Positions 33,408 through 43,689 of a DNA stretch of 64,000 nt are shown here, piece after piece (within the stretch, counting starts at the first letter, position 1; every line of letters begins with the position of its first letter). A program made the position numbers and the translations under genes. The notes under the pieces are model-generated. The model did no database searches. It was given only the letters and a program-made list of their open reading frames with translations, and was not told where the DNA came from. This stretch comes from Balamuthia mandrillaris (Eukaryota > Discosea > Longamoebia > Balamuthiidae), in the NCBI GenBank assembly GCA_031835245.1, contig JAVKOQ010000028.1:221001-285000 (forward strand), read 5' to 3'.

Positions 33408-35123
33408 ATGGTTGACAGGCTCCACCACGCCAAACTTCTCTTATTTTTGCTCTGCCTGGTCGGCCTCTCTTTGGAGCAAGTCTCGGCAGGGGACTGCCCA
33501 ACCACTTTTCCCTCCGCGGTGAACGTCACGCTCCCCTTGGACGCCGATCTGCCTGGCGAGGGCTTCCGACTCTTCTCCGACCTCAGCATCCGACTTGGTT
33601 CCCGCGTGCAAGGCATCGGCGACTTCAACGGAGATGGCCTCAATGACTTTGTGGTCTCGTGCGCACGACCTCAGTTCACCAAGATTGCAAAGCTGGGAGG
33701 CATCGTCCCCTCGGGTCTGGCCTGGATTGTTTACGGCAGGGAGGAGCATCCTGAGGGGGACCTCCTGGATCTGGATCAACTGAACGGAAGCGACGGTGTG
33801 CTGCTCGTCCCTATGAACGAGGATCTCGAGAGAGAGGACTATCCTTTCGGACAGTTCATGGAACCTGCAGGAGACTTCAACGGAGACGACTTCAAGGACC
33901 TTATCATCTCGGACGCGGCCTACGGCTACCCTGGCATCTCCGGGCGCATCTTCGTTGTCTACGGCACTGACAAGCCTTTCGAAAACGGAATGCTATTCAT
34001 GAGCGATCTGAACGGAACGAACGGCTTCATGATCGATGCAAAAACCGATGGTTACTATTTGGGGCGTCATCTGGGCTTCCTGCGTGATGTGAATGGGGAT
34101 GGCTATGATGACGTCGGCTTCACCAACGCCAACACTGATGTGTACGTTCTCTTTGGAAGAGAGGAGGCCATAGCGGACGGTTATTTGGGATTGCAAGACG
34201 TTGCGAACGGGGAGAACGGACTCCTGGTCATCAACAGCGAAGATGCAGAAAGCAGGAAAAGAAAGAAACTTAGCAGACAAGTTCGAGTCACCGATTTGGA
34301 TGCCGATTCTCTTCCTGATCTCCTCTTCGAAGTAGATGAAACTTTCATGGGAGTCATCTTCGGAAAGAATCAAAAAACCCTCTACTCCGACACCCAACTC
34401 GACGTAGCCTCTCTTGGCGCGGACGACATGCTTTTGCTCACCTCCACAGGCGTCTCCACTGGCTACTATAACCCGGGCGGAGACTTCAACGGCGACGGCC
34501 GTCGTGACACGCTTATCCACACTTTGGATAATAACGCCTACATCCTATTCGGCAGTCCCGAGTGGAACGACGGGCGCGGAAGCTTCAACCTGGCAACCGA
34601 CCTTGACGATGAGACAATTGGAATAAGGATCACTAGTGCCCAGTACGTCATACACCCTAGTGAGAATGCTATAGTGTCTGCTGGAGATTGGAACGGCGAC
34701 GGTTATGACGATGTTCTTGTCAGATTGTTGCACGACACTTTTACGGGTGGTGTCGGGTCCCAAGGAGCTGCCTTCCTCGTCTTTGGCTCCGCCAATCCTC
34801 CCGCCGCCATCGTTTTGGAGAACATGGACGAGCAACAAGGCATATTGTTTTGGGGAACCCTGTCGAGCGGTCATCTTGGTTCCTCCGTTTCTGCCGTTTA
34901 CGACTTCAACGGCGACAACGCACATGACATCGTCCTCGGCGAGCCTAGCACTTTTAAGATGGATGAGCCCAGCAGCTTCGGGTACGCCTACGTGTTGTAC
35001 GGATGCGGCGTGGCTGCTTCTGATGGCGATGGAGCAGATGGCGGTGATGGAGAGGATGGAGGTGATGGCAGTGATGGTGGACCAGCGGACAGGATGCAAC
35101 CTTTATTTTCCTCTCTGACGTAA
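33408..35123 (+). CDS. Secreted integrin-alpha-like FG-GAP beta-propeller
   Basis: 571 residues with a signal peptide (LLLFLLCLVGLSLEQVSA, about 10-27). Seven Ca-binding FG-GAP-type loops are readable: DFNGDGLNDFVVS, DFNGDDFKDLIIS, DVNGDGYDDVGFT, DLDADSLPDLLFE (degenerate), DFNGDGRRDTLIH, DWNGDGYDDVLVR and DFNGDNAHDIVLG. Seven repeats fit a complete seven-bladed propeller like the integrin alpha head. No transmembrane helix follows; instead there is an Asp/Gly tract (DGADGGDGEDGGDGSDGG). The stop codon lies inside a consensus donor GTAAGT, so a spliced C-terminal exon at 35198-35246 is possible (see findings). Role in adhesion or extracellular binding is inferred. Confidence 0.88.
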   Translation: MVDRLHHAKLLLFLLCLVGLSLEQVSAGDCPTTFPSAVNVTLPLDADLPGEGFRLFSDLSIRLGSRVQGIGDFNGDGLNDFVVSCARPQFTKIAKLGGIVPSGLAWIVYGREEHPEGDLLDLDQLNGSDGVLLVPMNEDLEREDYPFGQFMEPAGDFNGDDFKDLIISDAAYGYPGISGRIFVVYGTDKPFENGMLFMSDLNGTNGFMIDAKTDGYYLGRHLGFLRDVNGDGYDDVGFTNANTDVYVLFGREEAIADGYLGLQDVANGENGLLVINSEDAESRKRKKLSRQVRVTDLDADSLPDLLFEVDETFMGVIFGKNQKTLYSDTQLDVASLGADDMLLLTSTGVSTGYYNPGGDFNGDGRRDTLIHTLDNNAYILFGSPEWNDGRGSFNLATDLDDETIGIRITSAQYVIHPSENAIVSAGDWNGDGYDDVLVRLLHDTFTGGVGSQGAAFLVFGSANPPAAIVLENMDEQQGILFWGTLSSGHLGSSVSAVYDFNGDNAHDIVLGEPSTFKMDEPSSFGYAYVLYGCGVAASDGDGADGGDGEDGGDGSDGGPADRMQPLFSSLT

Positions 35124-35358
35124 GTCACCAGTATTCACGCCCTTAAAACAACATTCTTTCTGCGGGACTGTCATTCCCGCTAACACACACCCCACAGCTG
35201 CTTGACCCACTTTATGCCAAACAAACCTCAAAATAAACCTTCATAAGGGCTGATTAATAATAATCATCCAGACCCTATAGGAGCAAGGAAGAAAAAAAAA
35301 CAAACAACGGGCGCAACATACCGCCAAAGAACAATACTACAAAAAGAGGAAGAAGACA

Positions 35359-35503
35359 ATGGGGTCCATAAAGGTGCCGGTGGCCTTGTTCCCACTCGCG
35401 TTCTTGCTGGGCGTGGTGTGTGTGGATTTGGCCTTCGATATTGCTGCCCTCTCTTCCTCCAACGATAGGTTGGAAGAAGGTAACAATGCCTTACTAACCC
35501 CCT

Positions 35504-35571
<68 letters not shown>

Positions 35572-36023
35572 AGAGTACTCTTAAGCAAACAACAAATCTT
35601 TCTCTTTTCCTTTCTGTAGCAAGCTTCTATTATCGTATGCACCGTAAAGCAACACCCAGTGTGGTGATACCAGCCGTTGTGGCGCAGCTGGTCGCGCTGT
35701 TTGTCATTTTGGTCAAAGAGCTCTTGTCCTCGGCCGACCAGAGAGGGCTGAAGTTGCTGAACTTGGCTCTGTTGGCAGCTGGAGGATTCATCTTTGGTGG
35801 GATTCTCATTCCTTTGGAGGAAGAGCTGTCTGAACTCCCAATGATCACCTCCAACATCACCCATTTGGAAGCCGTGGAGCAACAGAAAAGGGGCCTGCTG
35901 TTGGAGATCATGTATTACCATGTGACTTGCGTGGTGCTTATGCTGGTGTCCCTCGCTTTGCAGGTCTTTCAAGCTGCCAACGAAAGCACAGAGGCAACAC
36001 CAACCAAGAAAAAGCTCAAGTAA
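35359..36023 (+). CDS. Orphan four-helix membrane protein
   Basis: Two exons, 35359-35479 and 35620-36023, join in frame to 174 residues. Four hydrophobic segments are visible: VALFPLAFLLGVVCVDLAF, VVIPAVVAQLVALFVILV, LLNLALLAAGGFIFGGILI and VTCVVLMLVSLALQVF. The C-terminus is Lys-rich (TKKKLK), close to an ER-retrieval-type KKxx pattern but not exact. I recognise no family. The intron contains one of the longest CT runs in the window (about 35502-35569) beginning 22 bases after the donor. Confidence 0.75.
35502..35569. repeat. Long CT microsatellite in an intron
   Basis: About 68 bases, nearly perfect CT dinucleotide, in the intron of the four-helix membrane protein gene. Sense-strand pyrimidine. 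Confidence 0.95.
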
Positions 36024-36561
36024 CTGACCAACGCGCAATGGTTTGGTTGTGGCGGTCGTCCTTGCCAACACATTAAAGCAGCAGGGACTTTATTGCCCCC
36101 TTTTTTTCCCTTGGCCATTTCTTTTCCGTTTTCTGCGCGCACATCTAGATATTACGAGGGAAGTGAGACAGGAGAGAGGAGGATAGGAGAGCGGACAAGA
36201 GATAAGTAAGACGCACAAACCATAATACAAAGGCCACTGGAAGGGAACTACATAATGCCGCCGAAGGGACCTCGCCAGCTGAACAATCGTGCCGAAAAAC
36301 CTGAATAGATCTTCTTGCAGCCATTTTTTTTTTGAATGAAAGAAAAAGGAACCAAGCTAGGTCACTGTTTGTTTCGGCAGAGGGAATTTTCACGGTGATG
36401 TAAAACCAACGGAAGAAGTCCTCCACATGCACTCCGTTGACCTAAAGCCTGAGACATTTCACAGTCCAGAACGCAAACAAGACAAGGACGACTTGATTGA
36501 ATTCTTTACAAAGCAGCAAAGAAAGGTGCGTTACATAAAAATTTTTCTTTCCAGTCAACGC
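36024..36561. other. Intergenic region before tRNA-Lys
   Basis: About 540 bases. Open frames on both strands (a 95-codon frame at 36145-36432 minus, and a + frame from 36427) have no recognisable motif or splice partner. I leave it without a gene. Confidence 0.4.
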
Positions 36562-36634
36562 GCCGGGCTAGCTCAGTCGGTAGAGCGCAAGACTCTTAAT
36601 CTTGTGGTCGTGGGTTCGAGCCCCACGCCTGGCG
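36562..36634 (+). tRNA. tRNA-Lys (anticodon CTT)
   Basis: Complete 73-base cloverleaf without intron. The acceptor stem GCCGGGC pairs with GCCTGGC (one G-T), the D arm contains AGCTCAGTCGGTAGAGC, the anticodon loop is CTCTTAA giving CTT, and the T arm is GTGGGTTCGAGCCCCAC. The discriminator is G. A T-run starting about 10 bases downstream is a good Pol III terminator. It reads AAG, a frequent Lys codon in the neighbouring genes. Confidence 0.96.
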
Positions 36635-36778
36635 ATTTCTTCTTTTTTTTTTTGAATACGAAATGTCTGTAATGTCCCTCTCTGCAAAGAATTCTTGTAA
36701 TGACGACACCAACGAAGAACTGAACTCAACAGACATATGCTGAACGCTTCTAAGCCGAACAACGAAGGCGACAAGAGA

Positions 36779-36810
<32 letters not shown>

Positions 36811-36892
36811 ATGCAAGCAAAAGATAATAAGAGAAACGACAACAGATTGTATGGTGACCTGAGTTTACCAAACCCACCAATACTTGTCGGAT

Positions 36893-37476
36893 TTATCCAA
36901 TAGAAAATTCTTGAGGGGCACTGGCTTGGTATCTCCTGTGACATTTAAAATAAATATCAGAAAAAACTATTGTAACAACGGTCTGTTGGAGGCAAACATA
37001 CCTGATTGCAAATTGCCCATTGTAAATGGACTTGAAGTTCAAAAGCAACCAAAGCAAGAGGGTTAAAAACAGAGTACAAAACCAAGTGAAAGAAAAGAAT
37101 AGGAAAAAAAAAAAGAACAAAAGAATGATAATGAAGGAAAATAAAAGGGAAAACGAAGAGACAATACCCATATTTAGTGCGAACGATCCGTGTCACAGTT
37201 AACCGGAGATGCTCAAAGACCCGACGTATCTCCCTATTTTTTCCCTCCGCGAGAACCACCTTCAACCAAATGTTCTGACGTTCCAGCTGCCCTTCCAGTC
37301 TCCTTGGCACGCGTTGTGTCTTTTCTATCTTCATGGGGGCGTAATGGATGCCTGCCACTGTTACTCCTTCTCGAAGTCGTTCCACGTGCCGTTGTGTCAA
37401 CTGTAGTTATTGGGGTGATATTGTTTGTTATCACCAAGTGCCACCGAAAAAAGTGGATCTGGAAGGAAAAGGGAAA

Positions 37477-37511
<35 letters not shown>

Positions 37512-38878
37512 CAAGATACAAAAAAGAAAAGGAACAAGGAAGGCTTACGTGTCCGCGAATGCGAACTCGGTATTCTCTCTTCCAGGCATGCTTAGGGTGC
37601 TCGAGGTATTGAGCGAGGCTAGCGTTGTTCGTCAAGACAAGCAAGCCTTCGCTGGTAAAGTCCAAACGGCCAACCGATATCAACCTGGGAAGGCCCATGT
37701 TCTGTAGGTGAGGAAATAGCGCAACGCGCCCCTCCGGATCGTGGTGGGTCACTATCACTCCTTGCTTCTTATAGTGCAGGTAGACCTTTGGGATAGGCTG
37801 TCTTGGAAGCTGTGTTCAAACGAAAGAAGGACCGAGGATAAGAAAAGGATGGCAACGAAGACTTAAACAAATGAATGGGGAAAGAAAAGAACCTGTTGAC
37901 CAGCTATCCGCACAACGTTGTTGGGGTCAACGATGGTTGCTGGAGTTTCCACCGGCAGACCATCCACTGTCACTATTCCCTGGTTCGACGTAAAAGATCT
38001 CTTATTATTCTTTTGACAAGAGAAGAAAGAAGAGATAGAGGAGAGAGGAGAGAGGAGGGAGGAGAGAAGAGAGAAGAGAGAGGAGAGAGGAGAGAGGAGA
38101 GAGGAGAGGAGAGGAGGAGGAGAGGAGAGGAGAGGAGAGAGGGAGAGAGGAGAGAGGAGAGAGGAGAGAGGAGAGAGGAGAGAGGAGAGAGGAGAGAGGA
38201 GAGAGGAGAGAATAATACCTCCGCTATCAGCTTCTCAGCAGTTCTTCTGGAGCATAGCCCACTTCTGGCAATTCTCTTGGCAATGCGCTCCGGCGGGGCA
38301 AAGCCATACTTGATGACGGCCTCGCGCAGCCACTCCTCCGCCGTGACCACAGACTCCCCTCTCGCTTTCTTGGCCAGCATCTCCAGCCTGGCCGCGTCTA
38401 TTTCTTGCATGCGGCTCATGTCGGCTTCGCTCATGAGCAGCCCTTCTTCTTTTTCCTCCAACAGCGCATTGGTCGGTTGATCTACTTCTGTGAGAGCATA
38501 GTCGTAGTAGCCCAAGGCATCTTCTCCTTCATCTCCTTCCTCTTCTTCTTCATCTACGAATGCCACCGGTCTTTTGACAGTTTGCCTTGGGGATACGACG
38601 GTGACAGGCTTCGGCACGTACGGCAAAGGCTCCTCCTCTCTGTGCGTTCGAGAACCAAAGCGCCTGCTGGCGTCAGGCTTGCCTCGGTCTTGATCGCGGA
38701 GAGTAGAGAAAGAGGCAGTGCCGATGGAGAGCGGGGGAAGTCGTTTCTGTGGGAGTGGTGGCAGCAGTTGTGATCTGGCCTTTGACGTCGTGGTACGCAC
38801 CAGCGGCACCCACCACACTCGACTGTGGGGCGTAGCCGTAGCCGCAGCGGCAGCGGCGGCGGTGGGTCTAGCGAGCAT
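36893..38878 (-). CDS. Mitochondrial RsuA/RluB-type pseudouridine synthase
   Basis: Converts uridine to pseudouridine in rRNA. Five exons join to 427 residues: 38219-38878, 37893-37979, 37549-37809, 37168-37400 and 36893-36935. The first 50 residues are Ala/Arg/Ser-rich without acids (MLARPTAAAAAAATATPHSR), a good mitochondrial presequence. After an acidic linker, an S4-like RNA-binding segment reads IAKRIARSGLCSRRTAEKLI. The catalytic motif is ISVGRLDFTSEGLLVLTN, whose Asp is the nucleophile, and the end has GKNREIRRVFEHLRLTVTRIVR. The last exon is least certain, because alternative acceptors give different short tails. Confidence 0.9.
38036..38212. repeat. Purine minisatellite in the pseudouridine synthase intron
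   Basis: About 175 bases of irregular GAGAGGA/GAGGAGA repeats on the + strand, filling most of intron 1 (37980-38218). The tract is pyrimidine in the transcript. Confidence 0.9.
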
Positions 38879-39529
38879 GGCTTCCTCTCTCTCCTCTTTT
38901 GCTTTGTTACCTATTACCTTTTTTTTTGCCAAGCGTTCTTTAAATTTTTTCAATTCTTATCATTCCACAAATAGCTTAGATTCCAAAAATGAATATCTCC
39001 CATTCTTGAAATAATTGATATTCCAGAGAATTTTTTTTTTGATTCTGCGGGGACCCTTTGCTCAAACCTTCGCTCTTGGAACGAAGGAGAGAACGCAGAG
39101 TGTCTACTGCCAACTGGACGTTGCGCAACACCATTGACGCCCTCGTAGACCATCTCGACCAACTCAGAAGGGCTACAAGAAGAAAGACTTGTTGGACCAA
39201 GGCGCAACGCCAAAGACGTACGTCTCAAATATCCAAAGGTTTTTTGCTTTTCAGGCTAAGCAACAGGTGGAGGAGGCTTCCCTCCTGCTTGTTTTTTTGA
39301 AAGGCAGCTGGCATTGAGCGCAAGTTGCATGTGTTCTAGGTCTCGGCAAGTACCCGCTCTCCTTTGGCAGCGGGTCCTTATTCACGAACAGATAAGCTCT
39401 GAACATTGCCGATGCCGGTTGGGTAGAAGGAAGCAACAGGTCTTACTATAGCAAGTAACAAAAATACAAGAACAAAAGGGGAACTTTTGTGCACCAATAA
39501 GGGGAAGAGTACAAAGGAGAAGTGCTGTG
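38879..39529. other. Intergenic region, no supported gene
   Basis: About 650 bases. A + frame at 39058-39300 contains NWTLRNTIDALVDHLDQL, faintly like the end of a U-box or RING-associated helix, but no zinc or U-box core precedes it. A minus frame overlaps it. It might be a decayed gene fragment. Nothing else is seen. Confidence 0.35.
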
Positions 39530-39677
39530 TTAAAAAAGTCCAACGGCCTTTTTTTTGTTGGCTTGCTTCCAAGCCTTCATCTCATAAAACTCTTTGCGTG
39601 TCTGTTTAAACACAGTTATAAACTCCTCATCCGAAAGGTATTGCTGATGTTTGTTTAAAATAAATGAAGGGTCAGTC

Positions 39678-39710
<33 letters not shown>

Positions 39711-41100
39711 CGCGCGCAAACTCTACCTCAAGAGCGGACTGATCAATATGAGCTGGAAGGAGGTGTCTTTGCATCAGCTCCTTGTAAGGAATAGTCGTCG
39801 TCGTCGGTGCAGGAGTTGATATTGTGGAAGAGGACGATGATCCCGATGATGCAGCCTTTTCTGTCGCTTGTTCTACCCCTTCCACCAAATCAATCGGCTC
39901 TGCATACTCAGCTTGCAATCCCTGTTTCTCCACTTGGTGCAAGTGCGATTCATCTTCCTCTTTGACTTCATTGTTGGAGACGATTTCAGCTGGATCAACT
40001 CCTCCCACCAAGTCAATAGGTTCCGCATATTCCGCGTCCCGTTCGGTATCTTGCTCTTCCTCGACTATGTGGAGAACTTCTTCTGTTTGTGCGACGCCTC
40101 CCACCAAGCCAACCGGTTCTGCATATTCCTCGTTCTGGTGCGTTGATGGTGAGGATTCAGCTGCGTTTTGGTGCGTTTCTTGCTCATCCTCATCGCCAGC
40201 AACAAGGTCCAGTTCAGCGGCCGCAGCGTAAATGTCATCGCTTGCAGGAGTGTTGACGGCAGCCGTCGATATAACTTTGGGTGGAATAGCTCCAAGAAGA
40301 GGAGATTCTCCGTATTCCTCTCCTTCGACTAAGAGTTCATTCTCCACATCTTTCCATGAAGAAGGATTATTGGTGGTAGAGGAAGCGGCTGCTCGTGGTG
40401 ATGATTTTGCGCTTTCTTCTTCTCCTTCTTCAAAGTTAAAGTTAGTATCAGTGTATCCGCAGTCCAAGTAATTATCAGCTGCACTTGGGGTCATTGTCCA
40501 TTCACTTGTTTCTTGCTGGGATGGTCCATGTTTAGCTTCAAGATCAAGAACGGATGAGTCTGCATAAACAGCAGAAGCGTTTTCCAACTCTTGCTTTATG
40601 TCAATCTTTTCTTTCTTCTTCTCTTTCTCCGGTTTAACAGCAGGAAAAGCTTCGGTGGATGACAGCTCAAAGCGAGAGTAGGTCGTCTTGGAAACGGATC
40701 TTTCTCGTTGAGCGAACGGCTCGTCGTTAGGTTCTTCTGCTAGACTGTAAATATCATCAACGTAGGGATTCTCTTCCTGAACTTCTTTCTTCTGAACCTG
40801 TTTCGTGGCAAACTTTGGACTTTGTAACTTTGTTGTTGTTTTAGGGACGAGAGTAGGGCTACTGTATGCCAACCCTTCCCCTCCTCTTCTTCATCTTCGA
40901 TGTAACCCGTTGACGCTGGGCGGTTATTGTTTGTAGAGAAAGAAGTAGATTTGTTGATTTGACTGTCTACTATATAGCTGTCATCTAAGTAGGGAGTTGC
41001 TTGTTCTTCTTCGTCTGACAGAGCGCTGCACAGATATGGATTTGGGTACGAAGCATAAGCTGACATTGTTCTCTGTTCGATAAGCATGGTTAGCGATTTA

Positions 41101-41140
<40 letters not shown>

Positions 41141-43364
41141 TCCCTTACTATCACAAACCTGCTCAGCAACGCTTTTGCCATCAACTCGTTTAGGTAAAAG
41201 CTTGTATCCCTTTGCAAAGAATAATTTTTGGAGGAACTCTCCGATGGGGATGTTGTCTTTGGCTTGTTCAGGGCTGCGCTTGTCTTTAAAAGGAGGATGA
41301 TCATTCCACACCGGGTTGTTGGTGTAATGGTCGAACTTGCCGTCTTTTGTTGTAAAGCTGAACGCCTAATTTTTTTTAACAACCACAATAAACAATTGAG
41401 TAAGATAGAAATGAAAGAAGAAGAAGAAGAAAGATGAAGAAGCAAACGAAAATGAAAGAAAGAACAAACATACCAAACAAGTGGGATAAGTTCTGCTGAA
41501 ACGAAGAAGAACGCAATCAGGATGGTCCTTGAGCTGCTCTTCAGCACCGATACGATCAACCAAGCCCAGAAAACCTTTTTCAAGCACATACTTTTGAAAG
41601 TTGTTCACAAACTCATTAAACGGGCCAAAGAGTCTCGTTAATACTTCCCACCTATTTTTTTTAAGTTAATAAAAATAGAAAAAAAAAAAGAAGAGAGAAC
41701 GAAAAAAAAAAAACAAACTTGTAGGTGGTGACCATGTTATCGGGAGGAAAGTTGAGAAAATAGCTAAAGTAATGATGACATTCATGATTGGCTGTAATGC
41801 TAGGAAATACTTCGCAAATAACATCTGTGTAAAATGTCTGAATAAGAAGGGAGGAAGAGAGAGAACATGTGAGACAAGAGCAAAACGATTGAAAATATGG
41901 ATTATGAGGAAGGTAGAAACCTCAAAGTCGACATGGTATTTATCTCTTCCAATACGACTGTCCCAAACTAAACGTGCCTTTTTAAATATAGAAAGTTATA
42001 TGTTATTCTGGTTCGTTTGGGAAGGGTATAACAGCACACAAACAGCAGAAAAAGAGAGAGAGTCGAGAAAACAATATAAAAAAAAAACAAAATCAACGAA
42101 GATAGCGATACCCTAGTGTCGGTGATGAGCTTAGAAGGGATGGCTGGCTTGACCGACTTTGGAGGACTCCTTCGAGAGAACGGAGGAAACATGGCCCTCA
42201 ACTGCTCATAGTAACGCCTCAAAATGAGCTCAAAGATGTCAAAGTTCTCGTTCACGGAGAACTTGCCCTCCAATATTTTGCTCAGCGTTACGCTTGTCTC
42301 TTGCAGGTTTTTTGTGAGGATGACAACAAGCTTGTTGAGAAAACTTCTCCGTTCCTCATCCCCTATCAAACTTTGTTGCATCTGGAAAAAAAAACCATAA
42401 CAGTGGTTGTTAGTTTTTATTTGCTGGGTCAACGATGGAAGAAGAAAGAGGAACAAGAAGCATAATAAACCTTCAAAGTACGAGCTTGACGAGGTAAGTA
42501 TTCGCGAATGAGCGAGATAGTGGAGGTCAAGTAGTCGATTCTGGTGTCGGTGGGCTTGTATTCCACCGCTGAGTCATCTACTCTCTGAGAGCGTTCCTTC
42601 TCCCTTTTCTTCTTCTCTTCGTAGTATTTCTTGTCTTTTTTTCATAAAGTTACGTGTTGGGTGAGAGAGAGAAAAGCAGAAGCAAGAGAAGCAGAGAGAG
42701 AAGAACGAGTATATAGAGCAAGGGCTTGAAGAAGAATGGAACCTTTAAGCTTGATTTCTTTGATTTGCTCCAAGGCAAGGGCGGCCCAGTAGTCGCAGAC
42801 GGAAAGGCTCTTTTCGGCAGGCCGTTCTTCGGCCGCCCTGTCCTTGCTCAAACGTTGCCACAGCTGGCACACACGCGAGGCAACATCCAACGACTCCCCT
42901 CCAACGTACTCAAAGATCTGCACGCAGTTTTTATTATTTGTTTAGAGTCATCAGATGGGAGGCTAAAAGTATTTTTTTGAAAAAAAAAAAAAACAAAAAC
43001 ATACCTTGACCCAAATACGTTCAGGAAGAACTACTGTCTTCAAAGCCGCGACGCCTACGTTGGTGTTGGAACTGCCGCTGCTGCCACTACCGCTGGAGCT
43101 AATGCTGTCCTCCTCGTCAAACTCGGCTTCATAGGCGTAACCCGTGGCATAGCCGCTGTCCACGCCGCCGCCGCTAGCCGAGGAAACGGACCAGTTGGCT
43201 CGCGCGGTGGTGGTCGGCGAAGAGGAAGGAGCAAAGAGTTGCGCACGAGCTTGGGCTTGCGCTTGAACCAACTCGGCCCTTGCTCTGCTCGAGGGAGAGG
43301 AGGAGGACGCCGAAGAGTCTTCCTCCTCCAAAACAGCTTGGTAGCAATCGTCCGCCTCGTACAT
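39530..43364 (-). CDS. F-box / Cbl-like TKB (SH2) / villin-headpiece protein
   Basis: Eleven exons join in frame to 974 residues: 43005-43364, 42743-42917, 42471-42634, 42112-42381, 41921-41977, 41719-41837, 41474-41651, 41159-41365, 40863-41072, 39727-40797 and 39530-39643. After a Ser-rich start comes an F-box (LPERIWVKIFEYVGG, about 113-150). Next is a Cbl-type TKB module: four-helix part (about 195-300), EF-hand-like part with WEVLTRLFGPFNEF, and an SH2 domain with phosphotyrosine-binding strand CVLLRFSRTYP (about 425-500). No RING finger follows. An acidic, Tyr-rich tail (about 511-910) holds three YAEP repeats. The protein ends in a villin headpiece (YLSDEEF, WKQANKKKAVGLF). Inferred: an SCF ubiquitin adaptor that reads phosphotyrosine and binds F-actin. 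The 65-base intron 9 is the least certain junction. Confidence 0.87.
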
Positions 43365-43689
43365 GATTTTTTTTAAAAAAAAAGAACCTTTGGAAGAAAC
43401 GTCGAGAGAGAGAGAGAGAGAGAGGAGAGTAAGGTTCACGAGGTGGACATAACAAGAACGTAACCCAACAAACCTTGCCTTCTTCTTCTTGTGTCTCTAT
43501 TCGTCTCCAATTTATTTTTTTTCTTTGTAATTATAGGAATCCATAAATTTGCAGATATATTACGATAATTTTCCATAAACGATACAATTATTTGGATATA
43601 TTGCGAATTTTCTTCATTTACGATAGTACTCTTTTTTTGCTTCTGTTCTCCCATGGTGTGCTTGGTCTGCCCTTAAAAACTGAGGACTT
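43365..43689. other. Intergenic region between two F-box genes
   Basis: About 325 bases, AT-rich, with a degenerate repeated AATTTGCAGATATATTACGATAA-like theme near 43550-43625 on the + strand. It should hold the promoter of the F-box/TKB gene and the 3' end of the ankyrin gene. No other gene. Confidence 0.4.

Noticed and set aside
36145-36432. 95-codon ORF on the minus strand
   Set aside because: No family, and it contains simple purine repeats; no splice junction links it to the pseudouridine synthase.
38036-38212. Possible CRISPR-like array
   Set aside because: Repeats are short, irregular purine units without spacers; they form an intronic minisatellite.
39058-39300. Possible U-box/RING fragment (NWTLRNTIDALVDHL)
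   Set aside because: No zinc ligands or U-box core precede it, and an equally long frame lies on the other strand. Kept only as a comment.
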